Source: a bacterium
Lineage (GTDB): Bacteria; Deinococcota; Deinococci; Deinococcales; Deinococcaceae
Direction: 5' to 3'
Assembly: GCA_021810505.1 (NCBI GenBank)
Contig: JAJZIR010000002.1
Coordinates: 1-64,000 of the forward strand
Length of the DNA stretch: 64,000 bases
Part shown: positions 17,842 to 25,959 of the stretch, piece after piece
How positions within the stretch are numbered: the stretch's first letter is position 1
Layout of the letters: the number at the start of each line of letters is the position of its first letter
The notes under the pieces: model-generated
What the model was told of the DNA's origin: nothing
Database searches by the model: none
Seen by the model: only the letters and a program-made list of their open reading frames with translations
Translations under genes and position numbers: made by a program

Positions 17842-18623
17842 GGCCGTTCCCCCACCTCTACCGGCTGGCGGCCCAGGAAATGGACTAGCCGGCCGCCCAG
17901 CTGTTCGACCTCGGCTGCGGCTTCTGGGAAAGCCCAGCCGACCTCCGCCGGCCTGTGCGCGTCGCTTCCCAGAACTAAAGGGATCTCGCGGGCGATGGCC
18001 TCCTGCAGCAGCACCCTTCCCGGGTAGACCTCCTTGGCCGGTTTACGGAGGCCGGCAGTGTTGTAGTCCAGGGCCAGCCCTGCCGCTGCGATGGCGTCCA
18101 GCGCCGCCAAGGCCGCTTTGCTGGCCGGGTAGTGCTGCCCGAATTTTTTGGGTAGGTCCAGATGGCCCACGGCATCAAACAGCCCCGAGCGAGCCGCGGC
18201 GATGACCACCTGGTAGTAAGCCTGATCGAGCTCTTCTAGGTCACGCTGGCCGAACTCCTCTTTCCACTGAGGGTCGTCGAGGCCCCAGGCGCCGATGTGG
18301 TGCACGCTCCCGATCAGGTAGTCCCAGGAGGCGGCCCCTGCGAGCTGCGCCACCGGGCGATCGGTCCCTGGGTGATAGTCCATTTCCAGGCCGATGCCCA
18401 CCCTGAGGATCCCCTTCGCCTCTCCGACCCATGCGAGGTAGCGGGGGAGATCCCCTGGGCGCATCCTGGAACCAGGATCAAACCAGCCCGGCATCGGGGC
18501 GTGCTCGGTGAAGACTAGACCGCTCAGGCCACGCTCCTGCGCAGCCTTGGCGAATTCAGCCGGTGACCCGGCGGCGTGGCCGCAGAGCGGGGTGTGCAGG
18601 TGGGAATCCCACAGACCGCTCAC
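17838..18623 (-). CDS. hisJ: Histidinol-phosphatase, PHP (HisJ) family
   Basis: HisJ removes phosphate from L-histidinol phosphate in histidine synthesis. The 261 residues hold the PHP metal motifs [50 protein letters not shown] and [11 protein letters not shown], the usual HisJ set. I start at GTG 18623, which overlaps the thioesterase stop as GTGA; the frame runs further upstream but only as an antisense-like shadow of that gene. Its end overlaps the polX-like gene. The three genes form one operon. Confidence 0.88.
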   Translation of the reverse strand: MSGLWDSHLHTPLCGHAAGSPAEFAKAAQERGLSGLVFTEHAPMPGWFDPGSRMRPGDLPRYLAWVGEAKGILRVGIGLEMDYHPGTDRPVAQLAGAASWDYLIGSVHHIGAWGLDDPQWKEEFGQRDLEELDQAYYQVVIAAARSGLFDAVGHLDLPKKFGQHYPASKAALAALDAIAAAGLALDYNTAGLRKPAKEVYPGRVLLQEAIAREIPLVLGSDAHRPAEVGWAFPEAAAEVEQLGGRLVHFLGRQPVEVGERP

Positions 18624-18988
18624 TGATGTGCGCGTTCGGGCAGGCGGGGCACCGGTGTGGGCCTGCCCTGATCGTCGACGGCCACGAAGATGAACCGCCC
18701 TCCGGTGGCGAGCTGCTGCTCTCCGCTGGCTAAGTGCTCGCGGTAGACGTCGACCTGGATGGTCATGCTGGTACGGCCAACGCTGACTAGGTACGCGTGC
18801 AGCGCGATGGCGTCCCCGACTCGGATGGGGACGTGAAATTCGATGGCGTCCATCCGGGCAGTGACCACTGCACCGTGGCAATGCCGCACTGCAGCGATGG
18901 AGGCGGCTTTGTCCATCAAACTCAGGATGTAGCCGCCGAAAGCAGTTCCCAGGTAATTGGTGTCCCTCGGGAAGACCACTTCGAGCAT
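18620..18988 (-). CDS. Acyl-CoA thioesterase, hotdog fold (YciA/BFIT type)
   Basis: A 122-residue single hotdog domain: [20 protein letters not shown], with the Asn/Gly and the catalytic-region Asp, then [19 protein letters not shown], matches the acyl-CoA hydrolases that release CoA from medium or long acyl-CoA. I start at ATG 18988 because GGAGGT lies 9 nt upstream and the family begins here; a GTG at 19030 is in frame but has no ribosome site. It heads the operon with hisJ and polX. Confidence 0.82.
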   Translation of the reverse strand: MLEVVFPRDTNYLGTAFGGYILSLMDKAASIAAVRHCHGAVVTARMDAIEFHVPIRVGDAIALHAYLVSVGRTSMTIQVDVYREHLASGEQQLATGGRFIFVAVDDQGRPTPVPRLPERAHQ

Positions 18989-19072
18989 ACGGGCTTCACC
19001 TCCAGGTGGGAGGGCAGGGGAGTCATCCACCGGACCATTAGATCACGCTGCCCCGGCCCAGGCGCAGGAGCG

Positions 19073-19090
19073 TTTGAAACCGGTTGCAAA
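19073..19090. promoter_or_regulatory. Near-palindrome, possible second LacI-family operator
   Basis: The 18 bases TTTGAAACCGGTTGCAAA are palindromic except for one pair and have a central CCGG, the usual form of LacI/GalR-family operators. It lies in the divergent gap (18989-19300), about 200 bp from the operator at the lacI start and close to the thioesterase promoter region, so it could allow looping or control of the leftward operon. The remaining bases of this gap hold no gene that I can support. Confidence 0.5.
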
Positions 19091-19243
19091 CACCTGAACC
19101 ACAAAGCTGCAAGACGCGCTTGTCGCCCTGCGAGAGGCGCGGATTTTCTGTGCCTGGTACCCTATTGCCTTCTATTAGAATTTTTGCTCTATAGGGACAT
19201 TATTCACTACTCCTGATCGCCGGTACCGAGGTCCTATCAGCTC

Positions 19244-19291
19244 TTGACAAGGGCGACCTGGGCTGAGTAAGATCTCTTGTAACCGATTACA
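19244..19291 (+). promoter_or_regulatory. Promoter and LacI-type operator of the sugar-uptake operon
   Basis: TTGACA (19244-19249) and TAAGAT (19268-19273), 18 bp apart, form a near-consensus promoter. Immediately downstream TGTAACCGATTACA (19278-19291) has perfect TGTAA/TTACA arms around a central CG, a classical LacI-family operator lying on the transcription start. Its place before lacI and the transporter genes suggests autoregulation and sugar-induced expression. No Shine-Dalgarno precedes the lacI ATG. Confidence 0.8.
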
Positions 19292-19300
19292 GAAACCGCC

Positions 19301-20284
19301 ATGAAAAAGATCACCATTCAGCACATTGCAGAGCGAGCTGGAGTTTCCAAAGGAACGGTCAGCCGGGTCTTCAACGCACACCCGGCGGTAGCGGGCCCGA
19401 CCCGCCGGGCAGTGCTGGAGGCTATGGAGGAGCTGGGCTATGTCCCCGACCTGGCGGCTCGGGAGCTCTCGATGCGCTCAGAGCACACCCTGGGCGTCAC
19501 CATCGACCAAGCTGACCGGCGGCTTTCCCCCTACTTTGTGCTGTTCATGCAGGCGCTCTCCAAGCGATTGCAGCAGGCTGGAATCAGCCTCGTTGACCTG
19601 GATGGGTCGCTGGAGGGGTATCGCCAGCTGCCTAGCGCGGTCTTGGTCTTCGGCGTGCGGGAGTCCGATCCCCGGCTGGAGGTGTTGGGCAGCCGCGAAG
19701 TGCCTGCCATCCTGATCGGCCACCAAGCTGAGCACGCCTGGGTGGCCCCGGCCGACTGGGAGGGGGCGCACCAGGCCACTGCCCACCTCATCGCCTTAGG
19801 CCACCGCCGGATCGCCCACCTGAGTGGCTTCACCCAGAACCAGGCCTTTCAGGACCGCTACCTGGGCTACTACGCCGCCCTAGAGGAAGCCGGAATCGCG
19901 CCTAAGCGCCACTTTGTCCTAGACGGCGCCTTTAACACCATAGGAGGCTACCGGGCGGTGCGCCGGGCCTGGGAGCAGGGCCTACGTTTTACCGGACTCT
20001 TCGCCGCCAGCGATGAGATGGCCATCGGTGCCATCGCCGCCTTGGAAGATCTCGGGGTCAAGGTGCCCTGGGACGTCTCGGTAGTCGGCTTTGACGGCTT
20101 GCCGAGCCTTCCCTGCGCACTCACCACCGTCGAGCAGGACATTCCCAGAATCGCCGCTACTGCGCTGGAACTGGCGCTGGAGCGGATCGGTGGCCAGCCT
20201 CCCAGAGGAGTGGTGGTCCCGGTTCGTCTGCGCGTCCGAGAGACCTCGGCGCGCTGTCTCGGTCCCTTGGAGGAAGAGCCATGA
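19301..20284 (+). CDS. LacI family transcriptional regulator
   Basis: 327 residues: a LacI helix-turn-helix at the very N-terminus (TIQHIAERAGVSKGTVSRVF, hinge region up to about residue 60) and a periplasmic-binding-like effector domain with HLIALGHRRIAHLSG, FAASDEMAIGAIAALEDLG and DVSVVGFDG, all typical. It should repress the ABC transporter and glycosidase genes that follow and release on binding their sugar. The bound sugar cannot be read from sequence. The stop overlaps the next start (ATGA). Confidence 0.92.
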   Translation: MKKITIQHIAERAGVSKGTVSRVFNAHPAVAGPTRRAVLEAMEELGYVPDLAARELSMRSEHTLGVTIDQADRRLSPYFVLFMQALSKRLQQAGISLVDLDGSLEGYRQLPSAVLVFGVRESDPRLEVLGSREVPAILIGHQAEHAWVAPADWEGAHQATAHLIALGHRRIAHLSGFTQNQAFQDRYLGYYAALEEAGIAPKRHFVLDGAFNTIGGYRAVRRAWEQGLRFTGLFAASDEMAIGAIAALEDLGVKVPWDVSVVGFDGLPSLPCALTTVEQDIPRIAATALELALERIGGQPPRGVVVPVRLRVRETSARCLGPLEEEP

Positions 20285-21537
20285 AGCACTACAGCCCGTC
20301 CGCCCTCAAGTTCGCCGCCCTGCTCGCTCCCCTCGCTCTGGCCGCCGCTCAGGCTAAGCAGATCACCATCACCCTGGCCGGTTACAGCAACGACACGCCC
20401 ATCGTCCAGACCCTGCTCAAGCGCTACGTGAACGGCAAGATCCCTGGCGTCACCGTGAAGTGGGAGCCGATCACCGGCAACTTCACCCAGTTCATCACTA
20501 ACGCCTTGGCAGCCGGGACCGCCCCGGATATCTTCTACCTCGACACCTTCATCGCCAAGCCCCTGGTCCAGAGCGGTCAGATCCTGCCGCTCAATGGCTT
20601 CTTCGCCAAAGATCACTTCCACGAGGGCAGCTTCTTGACTCCCTTGATCCATGCTTTCACCTTCCACGGCAAGCTCTACGGCGTCCCGAAGGACTTCAAC
20701 TCGCTGGTGACCTTCTACAACAAGGACATGTTCAAGGCCGCCAAGGTACCCTACCCGAATGCCAAGGACACCTGGGCGAGTTACGAGGCCAAGATCGCCA
20801 AGGTGAACGCCTACCTGCAGAAGATCAGCCACGAGGCGCACGGCATGGTCATCAGCAACGACTCCGCCCGCTTCATGGAATTCGCCATCGCCGATGGGGG
20901 CAAGTTCTTCTCCTCGCCGACCAGCGCCAACAGCGTCACTGCTGCCCCCTGGGTTCGCGCTACTCGCTTCTTCGCCAGCTTCCAGAAGCGCGGTCTTAGC
21001 GTCCAGCCCCCGCAGATCAGCCAAGGCTGGGCCGGTGCCGCCTTCGCCAAGAACCTGGCCGCAGCAGTTTGGGAGGGTGGCTGGATGATCGGCTACCTGG
21101 CCCAGAACAACCCGACCCTGCAGTACGGCACCGCGCCGCTCCCGCTGGCACCGAACGGCAAGCGCTCTAACTTCCTGTTCACGGTCGCCTACGCCATCGC
21201 CAAGGATTCTCACCACCCCAACACCGCCTTCAAGGTGATCCAGCTGCTGACCAGCCTGCCCTCGGAGAGCTACATCCTCAACGCTGGCTTGGCGATCCCT
21301 TCGCGCAAGGCTTTGCAGAATGACCCTTACTTCAAGGAGAAGAATCAGGCGGCCAGGGCGACTCTAGCGGTCTTTGACGCCACCAAAGGGGCAGTCCCCT
21401 ACCGCTTTGCCGACCTTGGCGGCAAGTACGTCAGCGCCATGAACGACGTTCTGACCGAGGTCATGGGCGGCAAGATGAGCGCCAAGGCTGCCCTTCAGCA
21501 GGCGGCCAAGACCATTGACGCGGCCCTGCAGCCCTGA
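20281..21537 (+). CDS. ABC transporter sugar-binding protein (CUT1 family)
   Basis: A 418-residue extracellular solute-binding protein of the maltose type (SBP family 1). Residues 1-25 are a signal peptide ending near LAAAQA; there is no lipobox cysteine, so it would be free or anchored by its signal. AAGTAPDIFYLDTFIAKPLV, LYGVPKDFNSLVTFYNKDMF and AAAVWEGGWMIGYL are typical. It binds the sugar outside the membrane and delivers it to the two permeases downstream. No ATP-binding subunit is in the operon, so a shared MsiK/MalK-like ATPase elsewhere is likely. Confidence 0.9.
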   Translation: MKHYSPSALKFAALLAPLALAAAQAKQITITLAGYSNDTPIVQTLLKRYVNGKIPGVTVKWEPITGNFTQFITNALAAGTAPDIFYLDTFIAKPLVQSGQILPLNGFFAKDHFHEGSFLTPLIHAFTFHGKLYGVPKDFNSLVTFYNKDMFKAAKVPYPNAKDTWASYEAKIAKVNAYLQKISHEAHGMVISNDSARFMEFAIADGGKFFSSPTSANSVTAAPWVRATRFFASFQKRGLSVQPPQISQGWAGAAFAKNLAAAVWEGGWMIGYLAQNNPTLQYGTAPLPLAPNGKRSNFLFTVAYAIAKDSHHPNTAFKVIQLLTSLPSESYILNAGLAIPSRKALQNDPYFKEKNQAARATLAVFDATKGAVPYRFADLGGKYVSAMNDVLTEVMGGKMSAKAALQQAAKTIDAALQP

Positions 21538-21557
21538 GCATCTGAGCGAGGAGGAGT

Positions 21558-21582
21558 CGGGTTGGGGCTAGGCCCCAACCCG
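21558..21582 (+). promoter_or_regulatory. Strong hairpin between binding protein and permease genes
   Basis: CGGGTTGGGGC (21558-21568) and GCCCCAACCCG (21572-21582) make a perfect 11-bp stem with a TAG loop, without a T run. Hairpins at this place in ABC operons are known to protect the upstream binding-protein mRNA or reduce readthrough, giving more binding protein than permease. That role is inferred from position here. Confidence 0.7.
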
Positions 21583-21590
21583 CACATCAC

Positions 21591-22682
21591 ATGCGACGAC
21601 TGCGCTCCCACTTGACCGCTTACCTCTTTTTGGCTCCGATGCTGATCGTTTTGTTGCTGTTCTTCGTTCTAGGCCTGCTGCGAACGGTCTACTTCAGCTT
21701 CACCAAATACGACTTCTTCCAGCCGCCCAAGTGGGTGGGCCTGGCCAACTACGCCCGGCTGTTCAGCCGCCCGCTGTTCCTGGATGCCCTGCGCAACACC
21801 CTGTTTTACGCGGTCGGTACCACCTTGATCCAGACTGTATTTGCCCTAGCCCTGGCGGTGGCGCTGAACCGCAAGATGTCCGGCCGCTCCTTCTTTCGAA
21901 CAGCTTTCTACCTGCCTTCGGTGATGTCCTCGGTGGTAGTTACCCTCATCTTTATCCTGATCTTTCGGCAGACTGGGACGCTCAACTACCTGATCACCCA
22001 GGTGGCCAGGGGCAGCCCCTTGCTCGCCCTGTTCTTAGCCGTCGTTGTCCTGGCCCAGGCAGCCCAGGTTTGGGCAGAGCGCCGCCGAGGGCTGCCGGCT
22101 GGCGCGGCGGATCCCCTGCTGCTGCTCAACTCCGCTCTGATCGGCCTGATCGCTTTGGTCCTGAACGCGGCCCTGGGTTTGATCCACCCCGCTGCGGTGC
22201 CCACTGTCCAGCTGGCCTGGCTGACCACTACCAGGAGCGTCTTGGGTCCCCTGCACGTCCCCATCCCGCTGATCGCGATCATGTTGCTCAACATCTGGAC
22301 CACCGCCCCCACCTTTATGATCTTTTTCTTGGCTGCTTTGCAGGACGCGCCGCCCAGCCTCTACGAGGCGGCGGCTTTGGACGGCGCTACTCCCTGGCAA
22401 CAGTTCCGCTACGTCACGATGCCCTTCCTGCGCCCGGTGCTGTTTCTGGTACTCACCCTGGGGATCATCGGGACTCTGGCCCTGTTCGATCAAGTCGCGG
22501 TTCTGGGCGGCTTAGCTCCGCTCAAGTCGACGGTGACCTTGGCTTATTACATCTACAACACCATCTTCCCCTCGGGGGCCACCCCGGAGGTCGGCCTGGC
22601 CTCGGCTGCCTCGGTCTTCTTAGCGCTGGTCACGCTGGTGTTCGTGGCGGTCAATCGCCTCAGCCTGCGGGAGGAATCGTGA
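21591..22682 (+). CDS. Sugar ABC transporter permease, MalF/UgpA-like, with extra membrane segment
   Basis: 363 residues of a CUT1 permease. It starts LTAYLFLAPMLIVLLLFFVLG and carries the EAA loop YEAAALDGATPWQQFRYVTM near residue 257, which docks the ATPase. Compared with the usual about 290 residues, an insertion of some 70 residues (about 145-215) contains an additional hydrophobic pair with LAQAAQVWAERRRGLPAGAA between. Such added helices occur in some CUT1 permeases. The stop overlaps the GTG of the next permease. Confidence 0.88.
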   Translation: MRRLRSHLTAYLFLAPMLIVLLLFFVLGLLRTVYFSFTKYDFFQPPKWVGLANYARLFSRPLFLDALRNTLFYAVGTTLIQTVFALALAVALNRKMSGRSFFRTAFYLPSVMSSVVVTLIFILIFRQTGTLNYLITQVARGSPLLALFLAVVVLAQAAQVWAERRRGLPAGAADPLLLLNSALIGLIALVLNAALGLIHPAAVPTVQLAWLTTTRSVLGPLHVPIPLIAIMLLNIWTTAPTFMIFFLAALQDAPPSLYEAAALDGATPWQQFRYVTMPFLRPVLFLVLTLGIIGTLALFDQVAVLGGLAPLKSTVTLAYYIYNTIFPSGATPEVGLASAASVFLALVTLVFVAVNRLSLREES

Positions 22683-24052
22683 GCGCGGCGGCGGTGCCCA
22701 AGTTGGCCGGCCCGGACTTGGCGCTGTGGCTGGCCAGGCGGCGGCTGATCCGGGCTGCCTGGCTGTACCTGCTCCTCTTGGCCATCACTTTGCTGATGAT
22801 GGGCCCCTTCGTCTATTCCCTGCTGCTCAGCGTCAGCGCCCAGCCCACCCATTACCCCCCCATCTTGATTCCCAGCAATCTGCAGCCCTCTAACCTGATC
22901 GCCGCCTACCGCTTAGGCGAGGAGGGATCGGGTAATGGTTTCATCGGAGGTTGGGATCCGGGGCACCGGGTCAGCTTGCAGCTCAGTTTTATCTCCAAGG
23001 GGGCACCGGTCACCCCGCAGGTCGCCGTTCTCAAGGTGCTGGGCGGAACTCAGATCGCCAGCCTGATGACCCGAAGCGCCCCTCAGGTCACCCGGGTTTC
23101 CCCCCCACAGCTGCTGAGCAAGCGTCTCCTGCCGGGCGGCCGTGATCTGGTGACCTACCGGTTCGGTTTTCGGCAGGTCGGCAGCTACCCGGTTTCCACC
23201 CTGCCGGTAGAGATCACCGTCCCTATCACCATGCGCTACGCTTCCGGCACCGAGACGCCCACCGTCATCCAGAACCGCTTCATTCAGTACGCCCTGGATT
23301 ACGACTCGTTGACGGCTGGAGCCCTCCCACTGCTGTTTGGAAATTACCAGAACGCGGTTTCGACTTTCCGGCTCGGTAACGGCCAACCAGCCTTCCTGCG
23401 CTGGATCGGCAACTCGGCGCTGCTCGCCTTGGTGATGGTTTTGGGCAACGTGCTGTTCGGATCCATGGCCGGCTTCGCCCTGGCCAGGCTGGACTTTCCG
23501 GGTAAGTGGTTTATCTTCTACGCCTTCGTGATCTTCTCGCAGATGCTCCCAGCCCAGGTGATGATGCCGAGCAACTACTTGGTGATCAAGAGCGGCCTGT
23601 TCGGCCTGACCCCGGATCTGCTGAACACCTACTGGGCGGTCATCTTGCCCACCCTGGTGGGTGGTTTCTCCGCCTTCATCATGCGGCAGTTTTTCCTGGC
23701 GATCCCCAAGGAGGTCGAGGAGGCCGCGCGCATCGACGGGGCGGGGACCTGGCAGATCTACTGGCAGATCATCCTGCCGATGTCCAAGCCAGCCCTGATC
23801 GCGCTCACTATCCTCAGCTTCCAGAGCTCCTGGAACAACTTCTTTTGGCCCTTCGTGGTCTATACCCGGCAGAGCATGTACACCCTGCCCATCGGCCTGA
23901 ATTTTTTCAAGACTTACTACACCTCCGGCCTGCCCAACTGGGGCCTGATCCTCAGCGGGGCGGTGATCTCGGCGGTTCCGGTGGTCTTGGTCTTCTTCTT
24001 CTTCCAGCGCTACTTCGTCGAAGGTGTATCGTTCAGCGCGCTCAAGGCCTGA
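22679..24052 (+). CDS. Sugar ABC transporter permease, MalG-like, with large periplasmic insertion
   Basis: 457 residues, against about 280 for a usual MalG-type permease. After the first membrane helix (about 25-48) there is a soluble, beta-rich stretch of roughly 180 residues before the transporter core resumes with FLRWIGNSALLALVMVLGNV; it should lie outside the membrane. The core has the EAA loop EAARIDGAGTWQIYWQIILP near residue 350. The GTG start overlaps the previous stop; the same frame stays open upstream but is a shadow of the first permease. Confidence 0.88.
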   Translation: MSAAAVPKLAGPDLALWLARRRLIRAAWLYLLLLAITLLMMGPFVYSLLLSVSAQPTHYPPILIPSNLQPSNLIAAYRLGEEGSGNGFIGGWDPGHRVSLQLSFISKGAPVTPQVAVLKVLGGTQIASLMTRSAPQVTRVSPPQLLSKRLLPGGRDLVTYRFGFRQVGSYPVSTLPVEITVPITMRYASGTETPTVIQNRFIQYALDYDSLTAGALPLLFGNYQNAVSTFRLGNGQPAFLRWIGNSALLALVMVLGNVLFGSMAGFALARLDFPGKWFIFYAFVIFSQMLPAQVMMPSNYLVIKSGLFGLTPDLLNTYWAVILPTLVGGFSAFIMRQFFLAIPKEVEEAARIDGAGTWQIYWQIILPMSKPALIALTILSFQSSWNNFFWPFVVYTRQSMYTLPIGLNFFKTYYTSGLPNWGLILSGAVISAVPVVLVFFFFQRYFVEGVSFSALKA

Positions 24053-25869
24053 TGGGAGCTTCTGTGTCGAGATCCGTTTTGAAAGATAACCAGCTATTCT
24101 TGGTGGGGGACGCAGATTTCCAGGTTGAAGGAGGGGAGGCAGGCCTCTACCGGCATGACACCCGCTACCTCTGCAGCTACCGCTGGGAGCTGGATGGTCA
24201 GCCGATCTGCTGGCTATCCAAGTACCTCAGCTCGCCGGCCCAGCTGCGCCAGTACGGGACCAACCACGACCTGGGCTATCTGATGAAGACCGGTATCCGC
24301 CGTTCGCTGCGCGCTTCCGGCATCGAGCTCTGCGACCGCTTGGAGTTGAGCTGTCACTCCAGCGGAGAGCGGACCTTGCGGCTGCACTTCGCCGCCGATT
24401 TTGCCGACATCTTCGAGGTCCGCGGCCACCCGGCCGAGCCGCGCGCCTTCACGTCGGAGCCCTCCCTTGGAGGTGTCCGGTTGGTCCGGAAGGGCCTGGA
24501 CGGGCTGCTCCGAGTGGCCGAGATCCGTTCGGATCCTCCGGCTGCCCTGGAGGAGGGAGCCCTGTGCTGGAGAACCTCTCAGGACCTGCACGTGACCGTC
24601 CGGACCCAGCTGCTCGAAGGAGAGGAGCGCTTCACCCCTGAAGACCGCTGCGAGCTGCCGCCTCCGACCTCCCCGGTCGAGATTGCCAGCCCCAGGGATC
24701 GGCAGGTAGTCCAGCGTGGCCTAGAAGACCTGCAGTCCCTGCTCTTCGATACCGAGTCGGGGCCTTTCCCGGCTGCGGGGATTCCCTGGTTCGTCGCTCC
24801 CTTCGGTCGAGACGCCCTGATCATGGCCCACCTGGCTCTGCCGTACCGCCTGGACCTGGCCCGGCAGGTGCTGCGCTTCCTGTCGCTCAAGCAGGGGAAG
24901 CGCAGCGACCCGTTCACGCTGGAAGCTCCCGGCAAGATCTTGCACGAGGAGCGCTACGGCGAGCTGACCAGGACTGGGCGGACCCCGCACCGGCCCTACT
25001 TTGGGACGGCCGACGCGACTCCGCTCTATCTCTGGCTGATGGGCCGCTACCTGGAGGCCAGCGAGGACTTGGCCATGGTCCTGGAGCTGCGGCCGCACTG
25101 GGAGGCGGCGCTGGCCTGGCTCGAGCGCGAAGGGGACAGCGATGGAGACGGCCTGCTGGACTACCGGCCGCACTCGGGTGGCCTCACCAACCAAGTCTGG
25201 AAGGACTCGGCTGACAGCGTCTTCGACGAGTTCGGTCGGGAACCCGAGGGTCCGCGGGCCATCGTGGAGCTGCAGGGTTACGGTTACGCGGCCTACCGCG
25301 CGGCGGCGCAGCTCTACCGGGCCTGCGGCCAGCCCGCTTTGGCCGGGGAGGCCGACCAACGGGCTAGCCGGCTGCAGGACGACTTTGAGCGGCTGCTGTA
25401 CTGGCCCGAGCTGGGCTACTACTACCACGGCTTGGCCGGTGGACGCCCGCTGCGGGTGGTCACCAGCAACCCGGTCCACGCGCTGTGGTCCGGGATCGCC
25501 TCCCCTCGGCGAGCCGAAGAGGTGGCCGCCCTGGCTTTGCACCCCAGGATGTTCAGCGGCTGGGGCTTGCGTACCTTGGCCGATGATCAGCCTCGCTATA
25601 ACCCGGTCTCCTACCACAACGGCTCGGTCTGGCCGCACGACACCGCCATCGCCGCCTTGGGCCTGGCCCGCTATCACCTGACCTCTCCGGCCGCCACCCT
25701 GGCCCGAGCGCTCTTCGACGCTGCCGGTTGGGCTAGCGACTTGCGCTTACCTGAGCTGTTCGCCGGTTATCCCAGAGAGGAGGGACCGCCGGTCCCTTTC
25801 CCTGCGGCCTGCCACCCTCAGGGCTGGGACACGGTGGTTCCTTTGGCTCTGGCCTCCCTACTGTCCTGA
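24052..25869 (+). CDS. Glycogen debranching/amylo-alpha-1,6-glucosidase family glycosidase
   Basis: 605 residues. The N-terminal 200 (DNQLFLVGDADFQVEGGEAG, GLYRHDTRYL) match the glycogen-debranching N-terminal domain; the C-terminal part is an (alpha/alpha)6 barrel with PWFVAPFGRDALI, YFGTADATPLYLWLMGRY, DYRPHSGGLTNQVWKDS and YHNGSVWPHDTAIAALG, where the acidic residues should be catalytic. There is no signal peptide, so it acts on imported oligosaccharides in the cytoplasm. The ATG overlaps the permease stop; GTG 24064, behind GGGAG, is an alternative start. True substrate unknown. Confidence 0.82.
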   Translation: MGASVSRSVLKDNQLFLVGDADFQVEGGEAGLYRHDTRYLCSYRWELDGQPICWLSKYLSSPAQLRQYGTNHDLGYLMKTGIRRSLRASGIELCDRLELSCHSSGERTLRLHFAADFADIFEVRGHPAEPRAFTSEPSLGGVRLVRKGLDGLLRVAEIRSDPPAALEEGALCWRTSQDLHVTVRTQLLEGEERFTPEDRCELPPPTSPVEIASPRDRQVVQRGLEDLQSLLFDTESGPFPAAGIPWFVAPFGRDALIMAHLALPYRLDLARQVLRFLSLKQGKRSDPFTLEAPGKILHEERYGELTRTGRTPHRPYFGTADATPLYLWLMGRYLEASEDLAMVLELRPHWEAALAWLEREGDSDGDGLLDYRPHSGGLTNQVWKDSADSVFDEFGREPEGPRAIVELQGYGYAAYRAAAQLYRACGQPALAGEADQRASRLQDDFERLLYWPELGYYYHGLAGGRPLRVVTSNPVHALWSGIASPRRAEEVAALALHPRMFSGWGLRTLADDQPRYNPVSYHNGSVWPHDTAIAALGLARYHLTSPAATLARALFDAAGWASDLRLPELFAGYPREEGPPVPFPAACHPQGWDTVVPLALASLLS

Positions 25870-25902
25870 GGGGAGTTGCAGCGCTCGGCCGGCCGGCGTA
25901 AA

Positions 25903-25923
25903 CTTGACAGAGTGGGACTCAGA
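25903..25923 (+). promoter_or_regulatory. lon promoter region with HAIR-like (HspR) inverted repeat
   Basis: CTTGACA (25903-25909), seven bases, then ACTCAGA (25917-25923) fits the HspR operator CTTGAGT-N7-ACTCAAG in 10 of 14 positions, with the same spacing. The left arm also contains a perfect TTGACA -35 hexamer; a good -10 is not clear. HspR is known to control heat-shock and protease genes in Deinococcus and actinobacteria, and lon is a known target type. Confidence 0.5.
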
Positions 25924-25959
25924 TTTCTTGAAAACCAGAGAGTTCCCTCCGAGGAGACT

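Noticed and set aside
18624-18881. N-terminal extension of the hisJ frame
   Set aside because: Arg/His/Pro-rich translation opposite no domain, lying over the thioesterase gene; the PHP domain begins directly after GTG 18623.
21731-22678. Upstream part of a 773-codon frame ending at 24052
   Set aside because: Only the part from GTG 22679 is a permease; the upstream 316 codons are a frame shadow of the first permease.
23506-24051. Upstream part of a 787-codon frame ending at 25869
   Set aside because: It lies over the second permease in another frame and has low-complexity composition; the glycosidase domain starts after 24052.
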